From assembly GCF_036203305.1 (NCBI RefSeq), contig NZ_CP108131.1, positions 5,084,001 through 5,148,000 on the forward strand: a stretch of 64,000 nt of DNA, given 5' to 3'. The stretch comes from Streptomyces sp. NBC_00190 (GTDB taxonomy: Bacteria > Actinomycetota > Actinomycetes > Streptomycetales > Streptomycetaceae). Below are positions 25,015-33,701 of this stretch, piece by piece. Below the pieces are notes generated by a model that was not told the origin of the DNA, searched no databases, and saw only the letters and a list, made by a program, of their open reading frames with translations. The translations under genes were made by a program, and so were the position numbers. Numbering within the stretch: position 1 is the stretch's first letter; every line of letters starts with the position of its first letter.

Positions 25015-26649
25015 ATGCGCGGTGCCAAGAGCGCCAAGTGGGTAGCGGGCGCGATTGTCGTCGCCCTGGCAGCAACTGCCTGTGGCGGCGGTGACGACAA
25101 GGCGGCCGGCAAGGGCGAGGTTGACCCGAACGGTATCTACTCGGTCGAGGTCGGCGAGCCCGAGAAGCTCCTGCAGCCGGCCGACACGATGGAGTCCAAC
25201 GGCTCCATCGTCATGTCGGGCCTGTTCTCGCAGCTGGTCGACTACGACGCCGACGGCAAGCTGACCATGGTCAACGCCGAGTCGGTCGAGTCCAAGGACA
25301 GCAAGCTCTGGACCGTCAAGCTGAAGTCGGGCTGGACGTTCCACGACGGCACCAAGGTGACCGCCGACTCGTACGTCAAGGCCTGGAACTGGGCCGCGAA
25401 CATCGACAACAAGCAGGGCAACGCGTCCTGGTTCGCGGACATCAAGGGCTTCGAGACCGTCCACCCCGAGGCCGAGGGCGCCAAGCCCACCGGCACCGCG
25501 ATGGAGGGTCTGAAGGTCGTCGACGAGAACACCTTCACCATCGAACTCGCCACCGCCGTCCCGTACTTCGCGTACAAGCTCGGCTACGAGGTCTTCTCCC
25601 CGCTGCCCGAGTCCTTCTACAAGGACCCCGCGGCCGCCGGTGAGAAGCCGGTCGGCAACGGCCCGTACAAGTTCAAGTCCTGGGAGCACAAGAAGCAGAT
25701 CGAGCTGGCCCGCTTCGACGACTACAAGGGCGCGAACAAGGCGAAGAACGGCGGTGTGATCCTCAAGAACTACTCCACCGTCGAGACCGCCTACGAGGAC
25801 CTGAAGTCCGGCAACGTCGACGTCCTGCGCACCATCGGCCCGAAGGACCTCCCGGTCTACCGCGCCGACCTCGGTGACCGTGCCGTGGACCAGGCGTACT
25901 CCGCCGTCCAGACGCTGGCCATCGCGTTCTACGCCGACCAGTGGAAGACCCCGAAGCCGGTCGACCCGAAGGTCATCCAGGGCCTGTCGATGGCGATCGA
26001 CCGCGACACCATCACCAAGACGGTGCTCCAGGGCACCCGCGAGCCCGCCACCGGCTGGGTCGCCAAGGGCGTCCTCGGCTACACGCCGAACGCCACCGGT
26101 GACGTCACCAAGTTCAACCCGGCCAAGGCCAAGGAGCTCATCACCGCGGGTGGTGGCGTTCCGAACAACGAGATCTCGATCCAGTTCAACTCGGACGGCG
26201 GCCACAAGGAATGGGTCGAGGCTGTCTGCAACAGCATCACCCAGGCCACCGGCGTGAAGTGCACCGGTGACGCCAAGCCCGACTTCCAGGCCGACCTCCA
26301 GGCCCGCAAGTCGAAGCAGGTCAAGTCGATCTACCGCTCCGGCTGGGTCCTCGACTACCCGGTGAACGCCAACTTCATCAGCGACCTGTTCCGTACGGGC
26401 GCCGGTGGTAACCAGGGCGGCTTCACCAACCCGGAGCTCGACGCCAAGATCGCCGCGGCTGACACCGCTGCGAGCCTGGACGAGTCCGTGAAGGCGTACC
26501 AGGCCATCGAGAAGGACCTGGTCAACTACATGCCTTCGATCCCGCTCTGGTACTACAAGGTCAACGCGGGCTACTCGGAGAAGGTCCAGAACGTCAAGTA
26601 CGCCCAGGACGGCGACCCGATCATCGAAGATGTCGAGGTCAAGAAGTAA
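25015..26649 (+). CDS. peptide-binding lipoprotein of ABC operon 1
   Basis: A 544-residue lipoprotein, signal MRGAKSAKWVAGAIVVALAA with lipobox ATAC (C23), and an SBP_bac_5 fold: ETVHPEAEGA, NGPYKFKSWEHKKQI and PSIPLWYYKVNAGYS are typical of OppA/DppA. It should capture extracellular peptides and deliver them to the permeases encoded downstream. ATG 25015 is preferred to the in-frame ATG 25000 because GAGGAGGAA lies between them. Codon use is optimised (strong C/G third positions), suggesting high expression. S. coelicolor BldK is a transporter of this type, but its gene order as I recall differs, so I do not name it bldKB. Confidence 0.9.
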   Translation: MRGAKSAKWVAGAIVVALAATACGGGDDKAAGKGEVDPNGIYSVEVGEPEKLLQPADTMESNGSIVMSGLFSQLVDYDADGKLTMVNAESVESKDSKLWTVKLKSGWTFHDGTKVTADSYVKAWNWAANIDNKQGNASWFADIKGFETVHPEAEGAKPTGTAMEGLKVVDENTFTIELATAVPYFAYKLGYEVFSPLPESFYKDPAAAGEKPVGNGPYKFKSWEHKKQIELARFDDYKGANKAKNGGVILKNYSTVETAYEDLKSGNVDVLRTIGPKDLPVYRADLGDRAVDQAYSAVQTLAIAFYADQWKTPKPVDPKVIQGLSMAIDRDTITKTVLQGTREPATGWVAKGVLGYTPNATGDVTKFNPAKAKELITAGGGVPNNEISIQFNSDGGHKEWVEAVCNSITQATGVKCTGDAKPDFQADLQARKSKQVKSIYRSGWVLDYPVNANFISDLFRTGAGGNQGGFTNPELDAKIAAADTAASLDESVKAYQAIEKDLVNYMPSIPLWYYKVNAGYSEKVQNVKYAQDGDPIIEDVEVKK

Positions 26650-26674
26650 GTTCCGCCGCGTAATTTCGTTCGAC

Positions 26675-26707
26675 GGATGTGGGCCGGCGGGGAGCCGGCC
26701 CGCATCC
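26675..26707 (+). other. hairpin 1 between lipoprotein and permease, operon 1
   Basis: GGATGTGGGCCGGC pairs with GCCGGCCCGCATCC through a 14-base stem with one G-U pair and a 5-base loop. It starts 26 bases after the lipoprotein stop. Confidence 0.6.
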
Positions 26708-26729
26708 GGGCCTATACGCAGCGCCCGGG

Positions 26730-26786
26730 GGGCCCTTTCGCGACGCAGTGACGGAACCGTCACGCGCGTGCGTGGCGAAAGGGCCC
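26730..26786 (+). other. hairpin 2 between lipoprotein and permease, operon 1
   Basis: The outer arms GGGCCCTTTCGC and GCGAAAGGGCCC make a 12-base stem; inside it GTGACGG-AA-CCGTCAC forms a second stem. With hairpin 1 it probably limits transcription or decay between the abundant binding protein and the membrane genes. Confidence 0.6.
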
Positions 26787-26823
26787 GTCCGGCTGCGCCT
26801 GCCGCATCTTCTACGGAGGCACG

Positions 26824-27756
26824 ATGGGGCGCTATGTCGCACGACGACTGCTCCAGATGATCCCGGTCTTCTTCGGGACGACCCTGCTCATCTTCTTGAT
26901 GGTGTACAGCCTGCCCGGCGACCCCGTGGCCGGACTCTTCGGGGACAAGGGCACCGACCCCGCAACCCTGGCCAAGCTCCGCCACGAGCACGGCCTGGAC
27001 CTGCCGATCCTGCAGCAGTACTGGAACTACATCTCCGGCATCCTGTTCCACTTCGACTTCGGGTCCCAGATCCGCAGCGGCCGTGAGATCACCGAGGTCA
27101 TCGGCGGCGCCTTCCCGGTGACGCTGCGCCTGGCCCTGATGGCCTTCGCCATCGAGATCGTCCTCGGTCTCGGCCTCGGCATCGTGGCGGGCCTCAAGGC
27201 CGGCAAGCTCGCCGACAACCTGGTCCTGATCCTGACGCTGCTGATCATCTCGATGCCGGTCTTCGTGCTCGGCTTCATCGTCAAGTCGGTGTTCGCCTTC
27301 CAGCTCGGCTGGATCGACCCCAACGTCAGCAACGACGAGCTGTGGAGCGAACTGCTCGCCCCGGCCATCGTGCTGGGATCGCTTTCGCTCGCCTACGTGG
27401 CGCGCCTGACCCGCACCTCGATGGCCGAGAACCTGCGCGCCGACTACATGCGCACCGCGGTCGCCAAGGGTCTGCCCAAGAGCCGCGTCATCGGTGTGCA
27501 CCTCATGCGCAACTCGATGATCCCCGTCGTGACCTTCCTGGGTACCGACATCGGCGCCCTCATGGGCGGCGCCGTCGTCACCGAGGGCATCTTCAACGTC
27601 AAGGGCGTCGGCGGTCTGATCTACGACTCGATCGTCCGCCGCGAGGGCCTGACCGTCGTCGGTGTCGTCACCGTCCTGGTCGTGGTCTACCTGATAGCCA
27701 GCCTGCTCGTCGACCTCCTCTACGCGGTCATGGACCCGAGGATCCGGTATGCCTGA
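26824..27756 (+). CDS. peptide ABC transporter permease (OppB/DppB-like), operon 1
   Basis: A 310-residue inner-membrane permease with six hydrophobic segments. The N-terminus MGRYVARRLLQMIPVFFG is the usual DppB opening, and the EAA loop (NLRADYMRTAVAKGLP) contacts the ATPases. It pairs with the second permease to form the peptide channel. Start ATG 26824 follows GGAGGCACG. The last codons overlap the next start by eight bases, so translation is probably coupled. Confidence 0.93.
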   Translation: MGRYVARRLLQMIPVFFGTTLLIFLMVYSLPGDPVAGLFGDKGTDPATLAKLRHEHGLDLPILQQYWNYISGILFHFDFGSQIRSGREITEVIGGAFPVTLRLALMAFAIEIVLGLGLGIVAGLKAGKLADNLVLILTLLIISMPVFVLGFIVKSVFAFQLGWIDPNVSNDELWSELLAPAIVLGSLSLAYVARLTRTSMAENLRADYMRTAVAKGLPKSRVIGVHLMRNSMIPVVTFLGTDIGALMGGAVVTEGIFNVKGVGGLIYDSIVRREGLTVVGVVTVLVVVYLIASLLVDLLYAVMDPRIRYA

Positions 27757-28693
27757 CATGACCAAGACCGACACCGCGACGGCCGTGAACCCGTCCGCGC
27801 AGGCCCCGGTGGAGCCGGCGAAGGCGGAGAAGGCGCGCAGCCTGTGGGGCGACGCCTGGGCCGACCTGCGTCGCAACCCGTACTTCGTCGTCTCCTCCGT
27901 GCTGATCCTCATCCTGCTGGTGATCGCCGCCTTCCCGGGCCTGTTCACCAGCGTGGACCCCACCAAGGGCGACCTGGTCCACCACTTCCTGACCAAGCCG
28001 GAGCTGGGCAGCGTCGGTTCGCCCGACTGGCTCGGTTACGACGGCCAGGGCCGCAGCGTCTACGCGCGCCTCATCTACGGCACCCGCGCCTCGATCATCG
28101 TCGCTGTCGCCGTGACCCTGATCGTCACGGTCGTCGGCGGCATCACGGGCATGATCGCGGGTTACTTCGGTGGTCTCACGGACGCGATCATGTCCCGCGT
28201 CACCGACGTCTTCTTCGGCATCCCCTTCCTGCTCGGCTCGATGGTCGTCCTCCAGGCCTTCACCAAGCGCACCGTGTGGACCGTCGTCTTCGCCCTGGCC
28301 TTCCTCGGCTGGACGCAGATCAACCGCGTGATGCGCGGTGCGGTCATCACCGTGAAGCAGGCGGACTACGTGCACGCCGCGAAGGCGCTGGGCGCGGGAA
28401 CCACCCGCATCCTGATCCGGCACATCCTGCCGAACGCCATGGCACCGGTGATCGTGGTCTCCACGATCGCGCTGGGCGGCTACGTCGCCGCCGAGGCGAC
28501 CCTGTCCTACCTGGGTCTCGGCCTCGCGTCCCCCACCATCTCGTGGGGTGTGGACATCTCCGCCGGTGCCGCGCAGATCCGGGTGGCGCAGCACATCCTG
28601 CTCTGGCCCTCGATCATGCTGAGCCTCACGGTCCTCGCGTTCATCATGCTCGGCGAAGCGGTTCGCAACGCCCTCGACCCGAAGCTGCGCTGA
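27749..28693 (+). CDS. peptide ABC transporter permease (DppC-like), operon 1
   Basis: A 314-residue permease. A charged cytoplasmic N-terminus with WGDAWADLRRNP precedes six membrane segments (OppC_N plus BPD_transp_1). The EAA loop is KQADYVHAAKALGAG, and the conserved TISWGVDISAG lies near the end. ATG 27749 overlaps the previous gene; an in-frame ATG at 27758 is an alternative. It forms the channel with the DppB-like subunit. Confidence 0.93.
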   Translation: MPDMTKTDTATAVNPSAQAPVEPAKAEKARSLWGDAWADLRRNPYFVVSSVLILILLVIAAFPGLFTSVDPTKGDLVHHFLTKPELGSVGSPDWLGYDGQGRSVYARLIYGTRASIIVAVAVTLIVTVVGGITGMIAGYFGGLTDAIMSRVTDVFFGIPFLLGSMVVLQAFTKRTVWTVVFALAFLGWTQINRVMRGAVITVKQADYVHAAKALGAGTTRILIRHILPNAMAPVIVVSTIALGGYVAAEATLSYLGLGLASPTISWGVDISAGAAQIRVAQHILLWPSIMLSLTVLAFIMLGEAVRNALDPKLR

Positions 28694-28704
28694 GGAGGGC
28701 GTAA

Positions 28705-29760
28705 GTGATCACCATGGACAACACCAGTGCAATTCCCTCCCCGCGTGACGGGGACAAGCAGGGCCCGCTCCTCGAAGTGCGCGACCTCCACGTGGAGTTC
28801 CACACCCGCGACGGCGTGGCCAAGGCAGTCAACGGCGTCAACTACAGCGTGAGCGCGGGAGAGACCCTCGCCGTGCTCGGCGAGTCGGGCTCCGGCAAGT
28901 CGGTGACCGCCCAGGCCATCATGGGCATCCTCGACATGCCGCCCGGCAAGATCCCGCAGGGCGAGATCCTCTTCCGCGGCGAAGACATGCTGAAGATGAC
29001 CTTCGAGCAGCGGCGGAAGATCCGCGGCCGGAAGATCGCCATGATCTTCCAGGACGCGCTGTCCTCCCTGAACCCGGTGCTCACCGTCGGCTACCAGCTG
29101 GGCGAGATGTTCCGCGTCCACCAGGGCCTGTCGAAGAAGGAAGCCCGGCTCAAGGCCATCGAGCTGATGGACAAGGTGAAGATCCCGGCTGCGAAGCAGC
29201 GCGTGGACGATTACCCGCACCACTTCTCGGGCGGTATGCGCCAGCGCATCATGATCGCCATGGCGATCGCGCTGGAGCCGGACCTGATCATCGCCGACGA
29301 GCCGACCACGGCTCTCGACGTGACCGTCCAGGCCCAGGTCATGGACCTGCTGGCCGAGCTCCAGCGCGAGCTGAACATGGGTCTGATCCTGATCACCCAC
29401 GACCTCGGCGTCGTCGCCGACGTCGCGGACAAGATCGCGGTCATGTACGCCGGCCGGATCGTCGAGACGGCCCCGGTGCACGAGATCTACAAGCGCCCGG
29501 CGCACCCGTACACCCGCGGTCTGCTGGACTCGATCCCGCGTCTCGACCAGAAGGGCCAGGAGCTCTTCGCGATCAAGGGCCTGCCGCCCAACCTGCTGCG
29601 TCTGCCCAGCGGCTGTTCCTTCAACCCGCGGTGCACCGCCGCGCAGGACATCTGCCACTCGGAGGTCCCCGCGCTCGCGGTGGTCAGCGAGCAGGACGGC
29701 ACCGAGCTGCCGGGCCGCCGCAGCGCGTGCCACTTCTGGAAGGAGCAGCTCCATGGCTGA
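28705..29760 (+). CDS. peptide ABC transporter ATPase (OppD/DppD-like), operon 1
   Basis: A 351-residue ATPase. Walker A is GESGSGKSV, the Q-loop is in [11 protein letters not shown], the signature is SGGMRQR, and Walker B is [12 protein letters not shown]. The C-terminal oligo_HPY domain with CSFNPRCTAAQDIC-like cysteines marks the peptide/nickel subclass; those cysteines may hold a 4Fe-4S cluster as reported in related DppD proteins. GTG 28705 is used because GAGGAGGG lies seven bases upstream. It overlaps the next gene by eight bases. Confidence 0.93.
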   Translation: MITMDNTSAIPSPRDGDKQGPLLEVRDLHVEFHTRDGVAKAVNGVNYSVSAGETLAVLGESGSGKSVTAQAIMGILDMPPGKIPQGEILFRGEDMLKMTFEQRRKIRGRKIAMIFQDALSSLNPVLTVGYQLGEMFRVHQGLSKKEARLKAIELMDKVKIPAAKQRVDDYPHHFSGGMRQRIMIAMAIALEPDLIIADEPTTALDVTVQAQVMDLLAELQRELNMGLILITHDLGVVADVADKIAVMYAGRIVETAPVHEIYKRPAHPYTRGLLDSIPRLDQKGQELFAIKGLPPNLLRLPSGCSFNPRCTAAQDICHSEVPALAVVSEQDGTELPGRRSACHFWKEQLHG

Positions 29761-30805
29761 GCTCACCAAGGACACCACCGAGCGCGAGCCGATCCTCCAG
29801 GTCCGCAACCTGGTCAAGCACTTCCCGCTGACCCAGGGCATCCTGTTCAAGAAGCAGGTCGGCGCGGTCAAGGCCGTCGACGGGATCTCCTTCGACCTGT
29901 ACCGGGGCGAGACCCTGGGCATCGTCGGCGAGTCCGGCTGTGGCAAGTCCACGGTCGCCAAGCTGCTGATGAACCTGGAGCGGGCGACGGCCGGCGAGGT
30001 CTTCTACAAGGGCCAGGACATCACCAAGCTGTCCGGGCGCGCCCTCAAGGCGGTCCGGCGCAACATCCAGATGGTGTTCCAGGACCCGTACACCTCGCTG
30101 AACCCGCGCATGACGGTCGGCGACATCATCGGCGAGACGTACGACATCCACCCCGAGGTGGCTCCCAAGGGCGACCGGCGCCGCAAGGTCCAGGAACTCC
30201 TGGACGTCGTGGGCCTGAACCCGGAGTACATCAACCGGTACCCGCACCAGTTCTCCGGCGGCCAGCGCCAGCGCATCGGCATCGCCCGCGGCCTCGCGCT
30301 CAACCCGGAGATCATCATCTGCGACGAGCCGGTCTCCGCGCTCGACGTGTCGGTGCAGGCCCAGGTCATCAACCTGATGGAGAAGCTGCAGGACGAGTTC
30401 AACCTGTCCTACGTCTTCATCGCGCACGACCTGTCGATCGTCCGGCACATCTCGGACCGCGTGGGCGTCATGTACCTCGGCAAGATGGCCGAGATCGGTA
30501 CCGACGCGCAGATCTACGAGCACCCGACGCACCCCTACACCCAGGCGCTGCTGTCGGCCGTTCCGGTTCCGGACCCCGAGGCCCGCGAGGGCCGCGAGCG
30601 GATCATCCTCACCGGTGACGTCCCGTCCCCGGCCAACCCGCCGTCGGGCTGCCGCTTCCGCACCCGCTGCTGGAAGGTCCAGGACAAGTGCTCCGTCGAG
30701 GAGCCGCTGCTGGCGATCCCGGAGCGCTTCAAGGGGCAGGACACCTTCGCCGCGCACGAGTCTGCCTGCCACTTCGCGGAGGAGAAGGCCGTCCTGGCCG
30801 TCTGA
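29753..30805 (+). CDS. peptide ABC transporter ATPase (OppF/DppF-like), operon 1
   Basis: A 350-residue second ATPase that dimerises with the OppD-like subunit. Walker A is GESGCGKST, the signature SGGQRQR, and Walker [13 protein letters not shown]. The C-terminal CRFRTRCWKVQDKC motif is the oligo_HPY cysteine cluster. It starts at ATG 29753 inside the previous gene. Long stretches of its DNA are identical to the paralogue at 35708-36760, noted separately. A terminator follows. Confidence 0.93.
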   Translation: MAELTKDTTEREPILQVRNLVKHFPLTQGILFKKQVGAVKAVDGISFDLYRGETLGIVGESGCGKSTVAKLLMNLERATAGEVFYKGQDITKLSGRALKAVRRNIQMVFQDPYTSLNPRMTVGDIIGETYDIHPEVAPKGDRRRKVQELLDVVGLNPEYINRYPHQFSGGQRQRIGIARGLALNPEIIICDEPVSALDVSVQAQVINLMEKLQDEFNLSYVFIAHDLSIVRHISDRVGVMYLGKMAEIGTDAQIYEHPTHPYTQALLSAVPVPDPEAREGRERIILTGDVPSPANPPSGCRFRTRCWKVQDKCSVEEPLLAIPERFKGQDTFAAHESACHFAEEKAVLAV

Positions 30806-30834
30806 CCTCCCGCGGCTGCGGCCGTACGGCGTCC

Positions 30835-30880
30835 AGGGCGCCCGGACCGGATTCCTCCGGCCCGGGCGCCCTCGCCTTTT
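30835..30880 (+). terminator. terminator after ABC operon 1
   Basis: AGGGCGCCCGG pairs with CCGGGCGCCCT (11 bases), with an inner CCGGA/TCCGG stem, followed by GCCTTTT. It begins 30 bases after the stop and has the classical T run, rare in this window. Confidence 0.8.
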
Positions 30881-31015
30881 CCGCCCGGCACGGGCACGCG
30901 CCACGCGGTGGGCACCGGACCTGCCTTTGCACCCGGAGGGGTGACAGGGGGCGCGAGCGGGGGTGCAATCGGTCCAACCGGGGGTGTGCCGGACGCTACA
31001 TGGGGTGACATAGGG

Positions 31016-31032
31016 CCCAAGTGAGTCTTGGG
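31016..31032 (+). other. small hairpin before the second lipoprotein
   Basis: CCCAAG and CTTGGG flank a 5-base loop, ending six bases before the AGGAGG ribosome site of the lipoprotein gene. It may modulate translation or be part of an operator. Confidence 0.35.
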
Positions 31033-31050
31033 ATCCATAGGAGGCACTCC

Positions 31051-32685
31051 ATGCGCGGAGCCACCCACGCCAAGTGGGCCGCATGTGCGGTGGCCGTCGC
31101 CCTCACGGCGACGGCCTGCGGGGGCGACAGCGACAGCAGCGGCGGCGGTGGCGAGGGTGCGGGCATCATCAGCTCTTCGTGGGGCGACCCGCAGAACCCG
31201 CTGGAGCCGGCCAACACCAATGAGGTGCAGGGCGGCAAGGTCCTCGACATGCTCTTCCGGGGTCTGAAGCGCTACGACGCGAAGACCGGCGCGGCCGAGA
31301 ACATGCTCGCCGAGAAGTTCGAGACGACCGACAGCCAGAACTTCACGATCACGGTGAAGAGCGGCTGGAAGTTCAGCAACGACGAGCCGGTCACCGCCCA
31401 GTCCTTCGTGGACGCCTGGAACTACGGGGCGGACGTGCGCAACAAGCAGAACAACTCGCCGTTCTTCTCGGACATCGTCGGCTACCAGGACGTGCACCCC
31501 GCCACCGGCGAGCCCACCGCCAAGACCATGAAGGGGCTGGTCGTCACGGGCTCCAACACCTTCACCGTCGCCCTGAAGGAGAAGTTCTCCACCTGGCCGC
31601 AGACCCTCGGCTACCAGGCCTTCTCCCCGCTGCCCAAGGCCTTCTTCACCGATCACGCCGGCTGGCTCGCCAAGCCCGTCGGCAACGGCCCGTACATGGT
31701 GGACTCGTACACCAAGGGCACCGGGATGAAGATGCGCAAGTGGGACGCCTACCCCGGTACGGACAAGGCCCAGAACGGCGGGGTGGACCTCAAGGTCTAC
31801 ACCGACAACAACACCGCCTACACGGACCTGATCTCCGGAAACCTCGACCTCGTCGACGACGTCCCGGCGCAGCAGCTGAAGAACGTCAAGAACGACCTCG
31901 GCGACCGGTACATCAACCAGCCGGCCCTCATCATCCAGACCCTCACCTTCCCCCTGTACGACCCGCAGTGGAGCAAGCCGGGCACGGAGAAGGTCCGCCT
32001 GGGCATCTCGCGGGCGATCAACCGTGACGAGATCACCAAACAGATCTTCCAGGAGACCCGCACCTCCGCCAAGGACTGGACCTCCCCGGCCCTCGGGGAG
32101 AAGGGCGGCTTCTCCGCGACCATCTGCGGCGACGCCTGCGTGTACGACCCCGCCGAGGCCAAGAAGCTCATCCAGGAGGGCGGCGGGCTCCCCGGCGGCA
32201 AGGTCACGCTGACCTCCAACGTGGACACCGGATCGCACCGCGACTGGATGGACGCCGTCTGCAACAGCATCAACAACGCGCTCGGCGAGGGCCCGGTGTG
32301 CACGGTCAACCCCGTCGGCACCTTCGCCGACTTCCGCAACCAGCAGAGCAGCTACAAGCTGACGGGCCCCTTCCGCTCGGGCTGGCAGGCCGACTACCCG
32401 CTGATCCAGAACTTCCTGCAGCCGCTGTACTACACGGGCGCCTCCTCCAACTACGGGAAGTTCAGCAACCCGGAGTTCGACAAGCTCGTCGACCAGGCCA
32501 ACCAGGAGAGCGACGCGGCGAAGGCGATCGCCACGTTCCAGGACGCCGAGAAGATCCTCGCCGAGCAGATGCCCTCCATCCCGCTCTGGTACCAGAACGG
32601 CAGCGCCGGGTACTCCGAGCGGCTCACGGACGTGGCGCTCAACCAGTTCAGCGTTCCGGTCTACGACGAGATCAAGGTCAGCTGA
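31051..32685 (+). CDS. peptide-binding lipoprotein of ABC operon 2
   Basis: A 544-residue lipoprotein with lipobox ATAC (C23) and an SBP_bac_5 fold, the same length and the same lipobox position as the operon 1 protein, which points to tandem duplication. Start ATG 31051 has AGGAGG seven bases upstream; the open frame continues further left without a site. Peptide-binding loops differ clearly from operon 1 (for example EVQGGKVLDMLFRGLKRYDA here), so specificity has probably diverged. Confidence 0.9.
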   Translation: MRGATHAKWAACAVAVALTATACGGDSDSSGGGGEGAGIISSSWGDPQNPLEPANTNEVQGGKVLDMLFRGLKRYDAKTGAAENMLAEKFETTDSQNFTITVKSGWKFSNDEPVTAQSFVDAWNYGADVRNKQNNSPFFSDIVGYQDVHPATGEPTAKTMKGLVVTGSNTFTVALKEKFSTWPQTLGYQAFSPLPKAFFTDHAGWLAKPVGNGPYMVDSYTKGTGMKMRKWDAYPGTDKAQNGGVDLKVYTDNNTAYTDLISGNLDLVDDVPAQQLKNVKNDLGDRYINQPALIIQTLTFPLYDPQWSKPGTEKVRLGISRAINRDEITKQIFQETRTSAKDWTSPALGEKGGFSATICGDACVYDPAEAKKLIQEGGGLPGGKVTLTSNVDTGSHRDWMDAVCNSINNALGEGPVCTVNPVGTFADFRNQQSSYKLTGPFRSGWQADYPLIQNFLQPLYYTGASSNYGKFSNPEFDKLVDQANQESDAAKAIATFQDAEKILAEQMPSIPLWYQNGSAGYSERLTDVALNQFSVPVYDEIKVS

Positions 32686-32709
32686 CCGGCTGACGGATCA
32701 CACGGATCC

Positions 32710-32734
32710 GGGCCTCCCGCCGTGCGGGGGGCCC
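32710..32734 (+). other. hairpin between lipoprotein and permease, operon 2
   Basis: GGGCCTCCCGC pairs with GCGGGGGGCCC (one G-U pair) around CGT. It occupies the same position as the hairpins in operon 1. Confidence 0.6.
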
Positions 32735-32777
32735 GCCGAACACCGACACGTGCCCACCCACACACATGGAGCACTCC

Positions 32778-33701
32778 ATGGGACGTTACGTGATCCGGCG
32801 GCTGCTCCAGATGATCCCGGTGTTCATCGGCAGCACGTTCCTGATCTTCTTCATGGTGTACGCGCTCGGTGACCCGGTCGCGGCCCTCTTCGGGGACAAG
32901 GCACCCGACCCCGCCACCGCCGCGCGCATCCGCAAGGACCTCTTCCTCGACCAGCCCCTGTGGAAGCAGTACCTCCACTACATGGGGCAGATCTTCCAGG
33001 GAAACTTCGGCACCGCCTTCAACGGGCAGCCGGTCACCGAGCTGATGGCCAGCGCCTTCCCCGTCACCCTGCGGCTGACCGTCGTCGCGATCGTCATCGA
33101 GATCGTCTTCGGCATCACCCTCGGCGTGATCAGCGGACTGCGCCGCGGCAAGGCCGCCGACACCTCCGTACTGGTGATGACCCTCGTCGTCATCTCGGTG
33201 CCCACCTTCGTGACGGGCTATCTGCTCCAGTACCTCTTCGGCGTCAAATGGGGCTGGGTCAAGCCCACCGTCTCCCCGGACGCCCCCTTCAGCGAGCTGA
33301 TCCTGCCCGGCATCGTGCTCGCCCTCGTGTCCCTGGCGTACGTCACCCGGCTCTCCCGCACCTCGATCGCCGAGAACGCCAAGGCCGACTACGTCCGCAC
33401 CGCCACCGCCAAGGGCCTGCCGCGCCGCAGGGTCGTCACCCGGCACCTGCTGCGCAACTCGCTCATCCCGGTGATCACCTTCATCGGCACCGACATCGGC
33501 GCCCTGATGGGCGGGGCCATCGTCACCGAGAGGATCTTCAACATCCACGGCGTCGGCTACCAGCTCTACCAGGGCATCCTGCGCAACAACTCGCCCACGG
33601 TCGTCGGCTTCGTGACCATCCTCGTCATCGTCTTCCTGCTGGCGAACCTGCTCGTCGACCTGCTCTACGCGGTCCTGGACCCGAGGATCCGTTATGCCTG
33701 A
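32778..33701 (+). CDS. peptide ABC transporter permease (OppB/DppB-like), operon 2
   Basis: A 307-residue permease with six hydrophobic segments and EAA loop NAKADYVRTATAKGLP. I chose ATG 32778 (MGRYVIRRLL) because GGAG lies six bases upstream; an upstream in-frame ATG 32766 adds only four residues. It aligns end to end with the operon 1 permease. The eight-base overlap with the next gene is retained, as in operon 1. Confidence 0.93.
   Translation: MGRYVIRRLLQMIPVFIGSTFLIFFMVYALGDPVAALFGDKAPDPATAARIRKDLFLDQPLWKQYLHYMGQIFQGNFGTAFNGQPVTELMASAFPVTLRLTVVAIVIEIVFGITLGVISGLRRGKAADTSVLVMTLVVISVPTFVTGYLLQYLFGVKWGWVKPTVSPDAPFSELILPGIVLALVSLAYVTRLSRTSIAENAKADYVRTATAKGLPRRRVVTRHLLRNSLIPVITFIGTDIGALMGGAIVTERIFNIHGVGYQLYQGILRNNSPTVVGFVTILVIVFLLANLLVDLLYAVLDPRIRYA

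Noticed and set aside
24880..27996. A 1038-codon antisense open frame across operon 1
   Set aside because: It is rich in Val, Asp and Arg with no domain and mirrors the third-position GC of the sense genes; it has no ribosome site.
25015..30805. Naming operon 1 as bldK
   Set aside because: The composition fits, but the gene order I recall for S. coelicolor bldK places a permease first, and both operons here start with the lipoprotein. Sequence comparison with BldKB would be needed.
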